From: Microbotryomycetes sp. JL201 | Taxonomy: Eukaryota; Basidiomycota; Microbotryomycetes | Direction of reading: 5' to 3' | Length of the DNA stretch: 64,000 nucleotides | Assembly: GCA_033819885.1 (NCBI GenBank) | Contig: JAQYUZ010000041.1 | Coordinates: 62,001 to 126,000, forward strand | In this document: positions 50,314-62,879 of the stretch, in pieces | Position numbering within the stretch: position 1 is the stretch's first letter | Layout of the letters: each line of letters opens with the position of its first letter | Made by a program: the position numbers and the translations under genes | The notes under the pieces: model-generated | The model's database searches: none | Seen by the model: only the letters and a program-made list of their open reading frames with translations | Told to the model about the DNA's origin: nothing

Positions 50314-51189
50314 TCAGAATCTAAGGGGTCGTATCCGTTTTGGACGACTTTGCGGATTCCGTTGTCGTACATCGGATACGGATGACTCGCGATGCAGAGA
50401 GTCGGCAGCAGGAGAAGAAAGAGAGGCGGCCGCAGACAACACGAACGTGGTCGGCGTAGGCGATACTGGCAGAACGGAATTTGGCAAAGCAAATTTCCCC
50501 TGTTGCGTGAATGCTTGAGTCACCTAGGAGTGGCATGGAGACTTGTCAGTATCTTTTGTCTGGTCAATATGGAGGCGACGTACTTCGGCAAGCGGCGATT
50601 CTGTCAGGTCGCGCGCAATTTGATTTGCTGTCCTAGGTACAGATCTTTGTGGATTCTCGCTCGACGATATTGCCGAATCTTTGTAAATCGAGGTGGCGAG
50701 TGGCTCTCTTTGACCTGATAAGCCTGTTCCGGCATGCTGCCGAGGGTGATCTCTGAAAGGATTTCTCTTGACATGCCGCCTTTCAACGACCTGCGCTGCT
50801 GCATCCGGGAGTGTGGTACACGATCGAACCCCTCGAAGCGCCTCTGGCTCGGCCAGGTCGACAGACTCCATTCCGTCAGGCTGATCAAAACCAGGAATGA
50901 TTCGTGTTGTCAATGTGCCAGTACAGACACTGTTTGAGGCTTTCAATCCGTCATGCCGGGTTGCGGCAGCAATGTTGGATGATTGTGAATCAGCGTCACA
51001 CGATGACCGACAGCCCTTGCCAAGCTTGTTGGATTTAGCACCGAGCGTATTTCTTTGAACGGCCTGTCTGTTCTCTTTGTCATGACTGAGAGCGCTGGAG
51101 CGATGAACGCGCCGACTTGGACGCGCGTCGGCGAATGTTGTTTGGTCGGCTGTCGAGTCTCTGTACACAGTGAACAGACCACCTGCCAT
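50314..51189 (-). CDS. Securin-like small protein with KEN box and D box
   Basis: Two exons, 50584-51189 and 50314-50523, giving 271 residues; the intron is GTACGT...CCTAG, phase 0, with a TACTGAC branch point. No domain is recognised and composition is disordered. Near residue 40 the chain reads KENRQAVQRNTLGAKSN: a KEN box followed by RxxLxxxxN, a full-consensus destruction box. Both are APC/C degrons. The arrangement (N-terminal degrons, then a disordered Ser/Pro-containing tail with basic end RPKRIRPLRF) is what securins (Pds1, Cut2, PTTG1) look like, and securin sequence otherwise diverges beyond recognition. Other APC/C substrates, such as small cell-cycle regulators, are equally possible by sequence alone. 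Confidence 0.55.
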
Positions 51190-51590
51190 ATCGGAGCCGC
51201 TTCAAATAAGTAGGAAGCACAACAAAGAAGGTCGTTCTCGTCGTAGAAGGTGTTGCTCGGGGCACAAAAAGAAGCGGCGAGCGAGCAACAGATGACGTCC
51301 AAGTGACTATTGACGAGGCGATCAAAGGCGTGATCACTTCAATACTACGCACCATAATACGCTTTGATGCTCACAGCGCACCATGCGAGCCACACAAACC
51401 TTTTTCAAATTATTCCGACACGACACGTGACCTGAAATTACGGCATTACAAAGTAGCTTGCCAGGAGCTTATCAGTGAGGTATATGCTCGTTCATATAAT
51501 GCTTGAACGTCCTGTCTGGCTGAGTTTGAGCTCGATCAACGGTCCATCTCGTGACGGCTGCATTCACGCCGCGCGCTCCAGCTAGCGGCC
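51190..51590. promoter_or_regulatory. Divergent promoter region
   Basis: About 400 bp between the securin-like gene and the hybrid histidine kinase. No further gene or repeat recognised. Confidence 0.4.
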
Positions 51591-54500
51591 ATGGCGCCAG
51601 TTTGGAAGCGCCGGAAGGTCGATACAAATGAAGGGGATGGGCAGCATCGGTCGGAACCCGACAGCAGCTCTATTTCCGAGCGTCAGACCTCGCACAACGG
51701 CGACAGCTCGCCGAGCGCATTAGCCGGCACGAAGCGCCCACGGGACTCATCTATGGCGTCGAGAACGGATGCGCGCGAAACATCTCGGTCGCCCGCTGCT
51801 TCATCCCGGCCGCTGGGCTCGCAATCGAACTGGAATGCGGAAGGCTTGGAGCCGAGCCTGGCATCGACAGTGCCCACCTCGCCCGAAGCCCCGCATGACG
51901 GTCAAGTCGGTCCTTCAAACGCCTCAACGTGGACCTCTAGTGGCCGCCCAAAGCTGTACTCTGCCGACAGCGCATCGTCACACCATACTCTTGCCCCCGG
52001 CGACTCGCTTCACTTGGACGAATTCAAGGAAGGTCAGTCACAAGCCACACGAGCAGCGCATCTTATGCAAGGTGGCTTCAGGGGAGGTCTCGACTCGTGC
52101 TGACGATTTGATGCGCTCGACGCCGCCCCACCATCGGCTTCGCCCTACCAGTACGTGTCGTGGGTGCTCTGTACGAGGATATTGTGCTCTGCCGCGCGAC
52201 AAGCTCGCCGACAACTGTCGCGGCACAAACATCCTTCGCCGCCACGGACTCGGTATTGCTCAAGTTTAGCAGCTCGGCGAGAACAGCAGCAGCCACCCAG
52301 CTCAGAGCAGAAGCAGCACTAATGACCTTTGCCCGAGCATCTGGCATCGAATGCGTGCCTCGAGCAATATTGAGGGAGATTCCAAGGGTCGGCGTAAGTC
52401 TCATCGACCAATAGCAGTTCAGAGACCCTCTCAACTTTCCTCCTTCGATAGACGACGATCGTCACTCTCGACAGCGGCCTCGGAACCCTGCAGGAAATCT
52501 ACTTGTCCGATTCTGGTCGTGCACTAAGAAGGTTTGACAATGCGGCGAATTTGTCGGCAATGCTTCAGACAACGATCAATATCGTCCGAGCACTGGGCCA
52601 ATTGCACATTAGTAACATCGTCCATTCGTCCGTTAGGCCAATCAATATCTACGTATCCCCTCAAAAAGCTTCCAAGGTCGAGTTGTTGGACTTTTCTTGC
52701 GCTTTTGGGGCAGGAATTGACGGTGGACATCTGCCGAGCCGCGAGCGCGGCATCAACGACCCATCCCTGCCGTATTTGGCGCCAGAATGTCTAGGAAGAG
52801 TGTCCAAGACGGTAGACCACCGCAGTGATCTGTACAGCATTGGAGTGACGATGTTCGAGCTGTTCACGGGCCAAATGCCGTTCGCGAGCGTGGCAAAAGA
52901 TCCTCTCGAAATCATCCATGCACACGCGACAAAGAGACCTGCAGCAATGAACACGCTCGACGCGCACATTCCGGTGGAACTAGCACAGATCGTTGCCAAA
53001 TTACTCGAAAAAACCCCGGATGCAAGGTACCAAACCGTTCAAGGTCTAATCTTCGACCTCGAGCAGGTGCTCGAGCTTGTGCGTCGACCGAAGACGGCGG
53101 TGTCCGACACAGACGATTCTGCTTTGTCTATCGTATCCTCCTCTCATCCGACCTTTATCATCGGCAATGTCGACGAAGCGGCACATTTCCGGCTGCCTCC
53201 GGCGAGCAGAATGTACGGCCGTGATCGCGAGATTTCTGCTCTTCGACAGCGATACGAAGAAGTCAAGCTCAATAACGTCAGAGAAGTCATTGTGATCAAG
53301 GGGAATTCCGGCATCGGCAAGTCAAGCTTGGTTGATACGCTCCGCTCTCCTGTAATCAAGGCTCACGGCTTTTACACCGCTGTAAAGTTCGGTGAGTATC
53401 TTGCTGGCGGGTTTGGGTTGTCTCTGAGAGATTTTGCGCCCCATCAGATCAAATCAAATCTCCTGTGCCTTTCTACGCTATCACGCAAGCCTTGTCAAAT
53501 TTGCTGCGACAGATCTTGTCTGAGCCAGAAGCGAAACTGATCGAATGGCGAAGGCGACTCGATTCTGCGCTTGGAAAAGAAGGCAGAGTGCTAGCGGAGC
53601 TGTTGCCTTCGCTCGAAACGGTGTTCCCTCCCGGATGGATGGAGAGTTTGCCGCCAGTTGTTCCGCTCGGCGCAGTAGAGAGCGAAGAGAGATTCCAGTC
53701 CGTTGTTCAGCAGGTGTTGCAGGTATTTGCTCAGTCAGGAAGGCCGCTGGTGCTTGTGTTCGGTAAGGAACTTCGCTTCTCGGCGTCAATGTGAGCTGAC
53801 GCGCCTGTTCGCCCACAGACGATCTGCAATGGTCCATGCCATCCGACCTTAAATTCATTCTGCGACTCCTCTCACGAGAAGGCCCTGAGGAAGAATCCGC
53901 GTCCCGACCCATTCTCAATATTTGCGTATATAGAGACAACGAGGTTGACCAGAACCACATCGTCGAAACGATTCTGCTCAGATCTCTACCTCGGTCCGCA
54001 CCGGTCGTTAAACTGGAGCCATTGACGATAGATGACATTAAGATCTTTATTGGCGAAGCCCTGCGACAACCGACAGATGCCGCCAAACATCTACGCACGA
54101 AGGAGGACACTGAGATCCAGACGCTCGCGGATATGATACACTCGAGGACTGCAGGCAGTCCTTTGTTCGTAGCGCAGGTGTGTGCGCGCTGTCTATACAT
54201 TGTTTCTTCGGCATTGACAAAATGTTTTGCAGCTCCTGAAAGCGCTCAACACTGAAGGCGTTTTTCATTTTAGCTTCGAGCGAGGGCGATGGGTCTTTGA
54301 CTTCGACAAAATCGCCAAAAATTCGCTCACGGCGGACGTTGTAGAGCTTTTGCAAGCGCAGATGCGCAAGTTTGGGCCAGCGACTCGTCATGCACTCATG
54401 ACGGCAGCGTGTCTCGGAAACGAAGAACTCAGCGCGACCGTTCTAGCGACTGCTGTCGGATGCAACCTGGAAAAGCTCGCAATAGACTTGCAGGATGCGG

Positions 54501-57500
54501 TCGACGAGGGCATGCTATTGTCATTCGGCAGCGACGATGGCCATTGCGGCAGAGACAACATTTTCGCGGGGCTCGAGGATCGTTATCCGTCGCCGATCAA
54601 GGACCCAACATACTACCGGTTTTTCCACGACAGGTGCCAGCAAGCCGCATACGCTCTCGTTCCCGCTTCGGACCGTCGGAGAATGCACTATGAGATTGGC
54701 CAGCGGCTGGTCCTGGCTCTCGAGAGCGATGAAGCGCTGTACGACCGCATATTCGACTTGACAAATCAGCTCAACAATGGTGTAGAGATCTTATCGACGA
54801 CGCCAGAGCGCGACAAATTGGCGGAGTACAACCTGTTGGCGGCAACGAAAGCGAGCAAGGCAACCGCGTTCGAAGCCGCGCGCAAATACCTTCAGATCGC
54901 TTGGGACTTGCTAGGCTCGGGAGGATGGGTAGGACAGCCTGAACTGATGAGCCGAGTGACGGAGGCGTTGGTAGAAGTCGAGTACAGCGTGACGTGAGCG
55001 ACTTGGGTCTTGCCCGCATGCTCTCGATCGCTGACGACCGGCCCGCCTCGCAGCGACTACCGGGCCTCACAGGAATACGTTCGCATCTTTCTTGATCATT
55101 CGCGAGACGTTGCCGCCAAACTTCGCGTGTACGCGCGTTCCATTAGGTCTGCTTCTGCTTCAGGAGACTCGCTTGGTGCCATCCGCATTGGTCGCGAGGG
55201 CCTCCAAATGGTCGGTGTCCACTTGCCAGACGACGGAAGAGAAGGCCTCGAAATGGCAAACAGCATCCGTCAGGAACTGCATCTCACTTCCGGTGAGATT
55301 GAGGTAAGGTTTCGCCCGTTCACGCGACGAGCCTTGGCTAACTCCGCTTGGCAGGGCTTGATTGACCGGCCGCGCTTGTCCGATCCCATCATTGGTGGAG
55401 CTCAGCAACTGCTGGCTGCACTGATTCCACCGATTTACTTCACGAGGATCGATCTGCTGCCGGCATTGACTGCATTGACCGCAAGAGCAACATTCAAGCA
55501 CGGAATCGACGACGCAGGCGCTCTCATGTTCACGCTACACGCTGTCATCGTCAAAGATATGTACAACGCGCCTAAAGAGGAATGGATGGCGTACGGCCAA
55601 GTCGCTGTTCAGTTTTTCGAGAGGTACGGAGGAACACCACTGGCATGTCCGACGTTCAAAGTCTACTCGAGCCATGTGGCGCCGTGGGCTCAGCCTATCC
55701 GAGAGACCTTGCCGACATTCAGGAAATCAATCGCGTACGGTATCGAGTATCGCGATGCCGAGTACGTTGGCTTCGGGTGCGGTGAGCTCTGTTGTGAGTC
55801 GGGCCGGGCGAATTTGGTTGTTTGCCTCGTGCAATGGTGATGACGCCTTGTCATTGAATCCGACAGCCTATAGCATCTTGTCGGTGCGTTGGACTGCCTG
55901 CGAATTGGGCATCACTCTAACGTCTCGTGACCTGCAGGGCGTGACCCTGAGCGAAGTCTCGAGCAATTTGGAGCGTTTTACGGTGCTCGTTCGCAAGTTC
56001 AGACACGAGCTGTCAACGCTCTGTGAGTCCAGCCAAGCCCGATCGACGATTCGGCTGACGTGGCGCTTTCAGACATTGCTGTCATTCATCAATCGGCGCT
56101 GTGTTTGTCTGGGAGGTCCACAAGTCCGAATGAGTTGGAGGGCGAGGCGTTTACGGCTGCAGACTACCATATCGTGAATGAGAAACAATGTCAGGAACAC
56201 GTGCCGAGCTGTGAATGACCGCTGACGTGAACACTTCGCGCAGATCAACTCATCCACTTCTACTACCACATGTGCCGCCTCATGATCGCTGTCTTCTTTC
56301 ATGACGAGCCGAGAGCGAGGGAGTCGGCGAAGATGGGTCGAGAGTCGTTCGCCGGGGTGTGTGCGATTCCCGCTGATTCGGAGCTCACACAACTGATCGA
56401 CACTGTCTATGCAGGGCCAAGGACTGGTATACACCAAATTTTTCGAAGTCTTAGAGGCGGTGTCGTTTTACGACCGCTTCTCAAGTTTAACGGACGAGGA
56501 ACGCGTCTTACTGGACAAAGCCCACAGAACGTTCGAGACATTGGCAAACGTGCAACCGACCGACTTTATGCCCCTTCGACAATGGCTTGACGCCGAGGCG
56601 ACACGAGCGAATGAGGGCAAGCAAGCAGCTATTCCCAAGTACGAAATGGCCATCTCTACCGCACTTGCCTCCCAATACGTTCATATCGCCGCTTGCTTGA
56701 ACGAGAGGTGTGCGCGCATGCTCGACTCTTCTCGCATGGCCGCGGGCTATCTTCTTGAAGCACGCGACTTGTGGGCCGAATGGGGCTGTTTGCCCAAAGT
56801 TGCGGCAATACAGGCAGAGTACCCTCACTTATTCAAATCAGCTGATCAGACTCGTAATGGCAACTTGGATCCTCACGAACTTGCTCGGTTAGACGTTCAT
56901 CAAGGGATAACGCCCATCATCTCACCTGCGCCGACGCCGACATTAACGGACGGAGCGAATGGCTTCTTTGCTGGCGAGGAAACAGATTCTGCTTCACGCA
57001 GTCACAAAGACACAAACACTGGCTCATCGGGTTCGCAACAAGGCACGGCGCAGCTCATCATCAGAGATATCAATCCAAATACGAGGCGCACGTCAACAGG
57101 GTCTTTCGGGTCTCAAACTCATTCGGCTAGCGACGGACACGACCTAAATAGCGAGCATCGCAGTATGACAGCTCTCAATGAGGTTACATCGAGATCTCAT
57201 CTCGCCACCGAGCTCGACCTCAGAACGGTTGTATCTGCATCTAGCGTGATCTCGATGGAACTTTCTGTCGACGGGTAAGGCCTTGTAGACTACAAACTTG
57301 GCCGTGACACTGATCCTGACTACATTGTGCAGAGTGGTATCAAAGCTTTTGTCGCTTGCGCTGAGGACTGCCGGCGCAGAAATGTGCTTGCTCGTGCTCG
57401 ACAAGAACGGGAAATTGTGCGCCGAAGCCATAGCACGTTCGGATTCGAACGAAACGGAGCACTTGCGAAGGACCGATGCCATCGACCGACAGCCCGACCG

Positions 57501-60372
57501 GTATCCTTGCACGGTGATTAACTACGTCGCTCGCTCTAAGGAAATGGTCGTCAATTCGCTTGACGAGCTCGGTGGTAGCATCTCGGATCCCTACTTGCAA
57601 GCGCACCAGCCTTCTTCGATTCTTTGCCTCGCGCTCGCCAATCAACAAAGGGTCATCGGTGTGCTTTATATGGAAAACAGGCAGATCATGGACGCTTTTA
57701 CGCCCGACCGACTAGAAATCCTGTCGCTGATCAGTGGCCAGGCTGCATCGACGATCGAGAAAGCCAGGCTTGTTCAAGATCTCAAATCAGCTAATGCAGA
57801 CCTCCAACGGTCTCAGGCTGCCCTGGAAGGCTACAACCGTGGCCTCGAAGGAACCGTCGCCGCACGTACTCAAGAGCTCCGGCGCAAGAATGAGCTACTT
57901 GTTGCCGAGGTGGCGGAGAAAGAAAAAGCTCAGGCCGAGATGAGGAGCGCCAAGGAGATTGCGGAATCTGCGACCCAAATGAAGTCGCAGTTCTTAGGCG
58001 AGCGGTTTCGTTTCGCGTTGCGCACGCCTATCGGCTGACAGCTTTCTATACAGCGAACATGAGTCACGAGATCCGAACGCCTTTTAATGCTGTTGTCGCC
58101 CTTGCAAGCTTGCTTCTCGATACGCCGCTGACGCCGGTACAGACTGACTACGTTGAAACGATCAAAAACTCAAGCCAAGAGCTTCTAGTCGTCATCAACG
58201 ACATTCTGGACTACAGCAAAATCGAATTAGACCATCTCGAGCTTTCGCAAGACACCGTACACTTGCGACAAGTGCTGGAATCGTCGATGGACATGCTAGC
58301 CGAACGCGCGGCGACCAAGTCGGTCGAGCTGGCCCTTGTCATGGAGCAGGGCGATGTCAACATTATCGGGGACATGACACGTGAGCTCGGCGACTTGTAT
58401 TCCGTGGCAATGGTCTGATTGGTGTTTCCGCTCTTAGGTCTGCGTCAGATCATTGTCAACCTGTTGTCCAAGTAAGAGTACGCACATTCTACTACGGCAT
58501 AGCATTGACTGGTCTCGCCTCGCAGCGCCGTCAAGTTCACGCAAAACGGCGAGATTACAGTCACTGCACGTTCTCAGCCTATTGCCAAGTCTCCGAGCGG
58601 CCAGGAAATGTGCAAAGTTGTCATTTCCGTCCGCGACACCGGTATCGGTATCGCCAAAGAGCACTTTGGTCGATTGTTTCGGTCAGTTAGTATGGTCATG
58701 TTCAGGAATCCATGGAGTTTATATCGTGTGTCGCAGAGTGTTCTCGCAAGCGGAAGGTAGCGAGACAGCAAAGCAATTTGGTGGCACCGGTCTCGGCTTG
58801 GCTATCTCGAGAAAGCTGTCAAGGCTTATGGGCGGTGACATTACGGTCGACTCTGAAGTCGGCAAAGGTTCGACATTTACCGTGACCATCATTGCGCGCG
58901 TTGTGGATGCTCCCGAGACCGACTGGTATTCGCCCGCCCTGAATCCCGACCTTCAAGGCAAACGCTGTCTCATCGTCGACTGCAATCACATCAGCCGCAC
59001 TGTGTTGCAGCAGCTTGTGACCTCGTTTGGTCTCATCGCGGACGCGCCCGAGAACCCAGCAGATGCATATGGACTGGCCGTCGAGGCGCAAGACTTTGGA
59101 AAACCCTACCATGTCTTTCTTGTGGACGCCTTTCTGCCTGACGTACGTGCGAACTTGGTCAACGTCTGATACGTGGAGGCGAATTGACATGTACTGCCTT
59201 CCAGTTTGCCGCACAGCTACTCCTGCGTCGCTTGCGCCAGAGAGGCATCAACGCTCCAGCTATCGCACTAACGCGCATGGGCTCGCCTATCTATGAGGAA
59301 ATGCGACAGCTGGACTGCAAGTTCCTCATCAAGCCTATCAAGCGCAACCGATTGCATCACACTTTGCGACAGGTGTTTCCCACTGCATCGGCGAGCGAAG
59401 TCCGTAAACCGTCTACTCCGCAGCCGCAAAAGGAGCAGTTTCCGAGCAACTTTGCAGCCAAGCACCCTCTGACGATTCTGTGTGCCGAAGACAATCCAAT
59501 CAAGTGGGTGCAAGATGCCAAGAGCACGGCTGGCTTGTACCTGCTAATCATGTACAACTGTGTGACAGTGTCAAAGTCATCACACACCTGCTCAAGCGCA
59601 TCGGGTACGCCGCTTCCTGTTGAGAGCCTATTGCTTCTGATGACCTCTCGTGATCGAACAGGTACACCACCGATATTGCTGAAGACGGTTTGATCGCGCT
59701 CGAAAAGGCGCAGAAGAAGCGTTACGACATAATTTTGTGCGTACCATCAGTCATGAGGAAGGGCGCTCCCGCTGACTGAGTCCTTTACCCAGTATGGACG
59801 TCAATATGCCTCGAATGGACGGTCTCGAAGCGACGCGCGAGATTGTCAAGCTCATGCCAGATCCGGCCACCAGGTACGTCGGGAGAGACGTTGGCGGGAT
59901 CCGACAATTCATTGATTGGAGATCATGCGCAGACCTTGGATCGTATGCTTGACTGCCAATGCCATGACGGGCGACAAGGACAAGTGTTTCGAGGCTGGCG
60001 GGGAGTGAGTTGCACCGATGCCGTGCAAAACTGACAATGATGGCTGACTTTTGGCGCGTCAGTGGCTATATTTCCAAACCGGTCCTCGTGCAGCCACTAC
60101 TTGAAGCTCTCACGGCGGCGTCTGCCAAGGCTCAACGTAATCGTCCTTCGCCTCTTGGCGACTCGAGTGGCATCATAGCTCCCGTGCCTGTCGCTGCTTC
60201 CCTCGCTGGCAAGGACGCCGTGTTCGAGCTCGAGCTGCCGACCAGCCGCCTCGGACGCGCGACAAGGGCCGGCAGTCTGTCTTCGCGAGGAAGCGCTTCA
60301 AGGAGTGCTGGCTCGTCTCCTTCGCGCTCGCCGGACCTCGTTGCGCCGAGTTCAGAGTCCGAGTCGCGGTGA
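51591..60372 (+). CDS. Giant hybrid histidine kinase, group X (pseudokinase-AAA-GAF-HK-REC-REC)
   Basis: 24 exons from 51591-52032 to 60063-60372, all phases agreeing, giving about 2462 residues. Order: disordered N-terminus; Ser/Thr kinase-like domain (about 150-480) with [14 protein letters not shown] and [11 protein letters not shown]-type ATPase with Walker [12 protein letters not shown]; long helical region; GAF domain ([10 protein letters not shown]); coiled coil; HisKA with the H box [12 protein letters not shown]; HATPase with NLLSNAVKFT, DTGIGI and [10 protein letters not shown]; a receiver-like domain ([10 protein letters not shown]); a canonical receiver ([32 protein letters not shown]). 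This is the architecture of Mak2/Mak3 and Phk1-3, which sense peroxide. The HRD and DFG motifs are replaced by HSS and DFS, so the kinase-like domain looks inactive. The intron before ANMSHE has a GC donor; exon 55867-55883 is 17 nt. The second exon join (52033-52151) is the least certain. Confidence 0.9.
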
Positions 60373-60599
60373 TATCAGTGACATGTGGGTTTCGAGATTG
60401 GGAATCGGATGTGTGTACGAGAATATTGCATGGCCTGTTTCATTTGTTGTCACCACCTGCTTGCCGTCATCTGTTGCGTTTGATATCTCACGCACGCGAG
60501 TCACAGTCACGTGCAGGCTCGCAGCGCTGCCGCTTCGGCACGCGCGCGGCTCGCGAAAGAGATCGAGCGCGTGGGATCCGTCCCCTGTCCGGCTTCGAC

Positions 60600-62661
60600 A
60601 TGGAGCCTCTCCCGCTGGAGAGCGTGGCGGCGGAGCGTGTACACTCGAGGCTGAGTGCCGTGTCTCAGCAGCGCGTTGACGATGACCATCAGAGCGAAAA
60701 GGACAAAACTTGCATCGCGCCCGACGGCCAACTCCGCCGAGAGTCAGACTTTGCCCTAGACAAGGCCGACGACCGCATGGACGCAGCAAAGAAGTTTGTA
60801 GACGACGACTTTGTAGAAGGCGGCCTGCGTGGCTGGCTAAATGTCGCAGGATCGTTCGTAAGTCTGTCGCGGAGGCCCCGGCGGAGAATTCCAGGCTGAC
60901 TCGAAATTGCAGATGCTGCTGTTTGCCACATTTGGATGCAAGTTCTCATATTTTGGATGAATGGGGTACTGCTCGCACAAACTGACTTAATGCTGTCTTT
61001 CGAATTTCTAGACGTCAACGCGTAAGTGACATAGCCGGCACGTTGCCATGACTGTAGCTCTGACATCTCGCCGACTGCTGTTCATGCACGTCCATTACTT
61101 CAACACAGGTTCGGAGTCTATCAGAGCTACTACCAGCTCAACTTTTTATCAGACAAGTCTGCGTCCGACATTGCTTGGATCGGCTCAACAGGTCTCGCCA
61201 TCGAATACAGCATGGCCTTTGTCGCTGGCCCCATCTTTGATCGGGTACACAGCGTTCAACCTCTAAACAAACTGTATGAAGCTGACGCTGCTGATCCGCA
61301 GGGATACTTCCGAGCTCTCATCATGGTCGGCGCCATCGGATTCGTGTTTTGGTAAGCTACCGATGCTTGTACCGCGCTCTTAATAGCAGATCGACTGACC
61401 CGTTCGTATCTCAGCCTTTTCATGGTATCGCTTTGCCGCGAATACTGGCAAATTATGCTAGCACAGGGCATCGCTCTCGGCTTGTCGATGGGCTGCATCT
61501 ACATGCCGTCTGTCAGTGTGCTCAACCATTACTTTTTTCGCAAGAGAGGCCTTGGTGAGTCCGAAAGAAGCTTTTTGTGTATCCCTCCAATCACTCAATA
61601 GCACAAACTTCAAACAGTGATGGGCATTGCCATGGCGGGCTCGTCTCTCGGTGGAATCGTGTTCCCCATCATGCTGAATCGATTGTTCTCCTCTGGCTCT
61701 TTCGGCAACGCCGTTCGAGCGTGTACGTCGGGGCGATGTGTCGCGATGCGTCCCAGATCAGCGCTGACAGCTGGCCTCGCTCGTTTGCGCAGCTGCCTAC
61801 CTCATTGCTGGTCTCTTCTTGGCAGCCAACCTCATCATGAAGGCGCGCTATCCAAAAACAAGCGAGTCGGCATCCGCGCTCAATCGGTCAGAGTGGACCA
61901 ACATGAAGGTCATTCTCAAAGAGGCACGATATCAGATGACGGTCGTCGCCATCACGTTGATCGTCCTGGGCACATATTACCCAGTCACGTACCTGCAAGT
62001 ATTTGCAGAGCTGTCTGGCATGCCAAAGAAAATTAGCGACAACATCCTCGCCATTCTCAATACGAGCTCGTTCATGGGCCGAATTCTGCTGCCAGCCGCT
62101 GCAGATCGGTTTGGACCTTTCAACATGTTGGTGTTGTCGGCGGGTGGAGCTTCAATCATGATCCTCTCGCTATATGGCGTCAACTCGCCTGCAAGTGTCA
62201 TTGTCGTAAGTTGGTCTGAAAGGTGAAATGTAGGTCAATGGCTGAACTTTCAACGTCAGTTTTCTCTCATCTATGGATTTTTCGCTGGAGGTATCGTGTC
62301 ATTGATCAGTGAGCAGAGATATTTGCATGACGGACAAGCCTGACTTGATTGCTCTCCAGGCCCGGCTTTGATCTCGACGGCACGGCACGTCTCGGAGATT
62401 GGGTAAGCTTTGAGCCAACGCTTGCTGTCTGTCCACGCACTGATCGTGTCCGATAGTATGCGACAAGGTTGTGCGTTCATCTTGAACGGCTTGGCCGCTC
62501 TAGTCTGCGCGCCCATTGCAGGAGCTTTGCTCGAAGCAGGCGGTGGCAAAGATTTCAAATGGTGCAATGCGTTCGCAGGAGGCGTCATGGGACTCGGAGC
62601 TATCACTTTGTTTGTGTCGAGATGCGCACAAGCCAAGCTGTTGGGCAAGAACCGGGTATAG
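60600..62661 (+). CDS. Monocarboxylate-transporter-like MFS permease
   Basis: Eleven exons: 60600-60857, 60913-60937, 61012-61021 (10 nt), 61109-61244, 61302-61351, 61415-61554, 61618-61722, 61793-62205, 62260-62308, 62360-62402, 62457-62661, giving 477 residues. A 75-residue acidic cytosolic start ends at EGGLRGWLNVAGSF, the entry to membrane segment 1. FGYVNAFGVYQSYY and IAWIGSTGLAIEY are MCT-family signatures; SPALISTARHVSEIG and GSSLGGIVFPIML match later segments. About 12 membrane segments can be counted. Fungal MCT relatives (Mch type) carry small organic acids, riboflavin or unknown substrates. The 10-nt microexon plus a GC-AG intron are needed to build FGYVNAFG. Confidence 0.85.
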
Positions 62662-62879
62662 ATCAGGCGGGGGCGACAGACCGAAGACGGAAACTAGGTT
62701 CACATGTTGTTATTCTAGCCATTCATCATCGACTGATCACGAGAAAATTTCATTGCACATACTAGTGTAATGAGAGACTGGCGCGGGAAAAAAAGTGAAA
62801 AAGAGAGCAACGAGAGAGTGGAAAAGGAGCACATTCGATCCTGGTGCCCCGCCGAGCTTTATGCCTAGAGCGCACGCAT

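Noticed and set aside
57998-58053. GT donors at 58006-58011 for the intron before the H box of the histidine kinase
   Set aside because: They give a shifted frame or QFLGERFPNMSHE; only the GC donor gives the nearly invariant [12 protein letters not shown].
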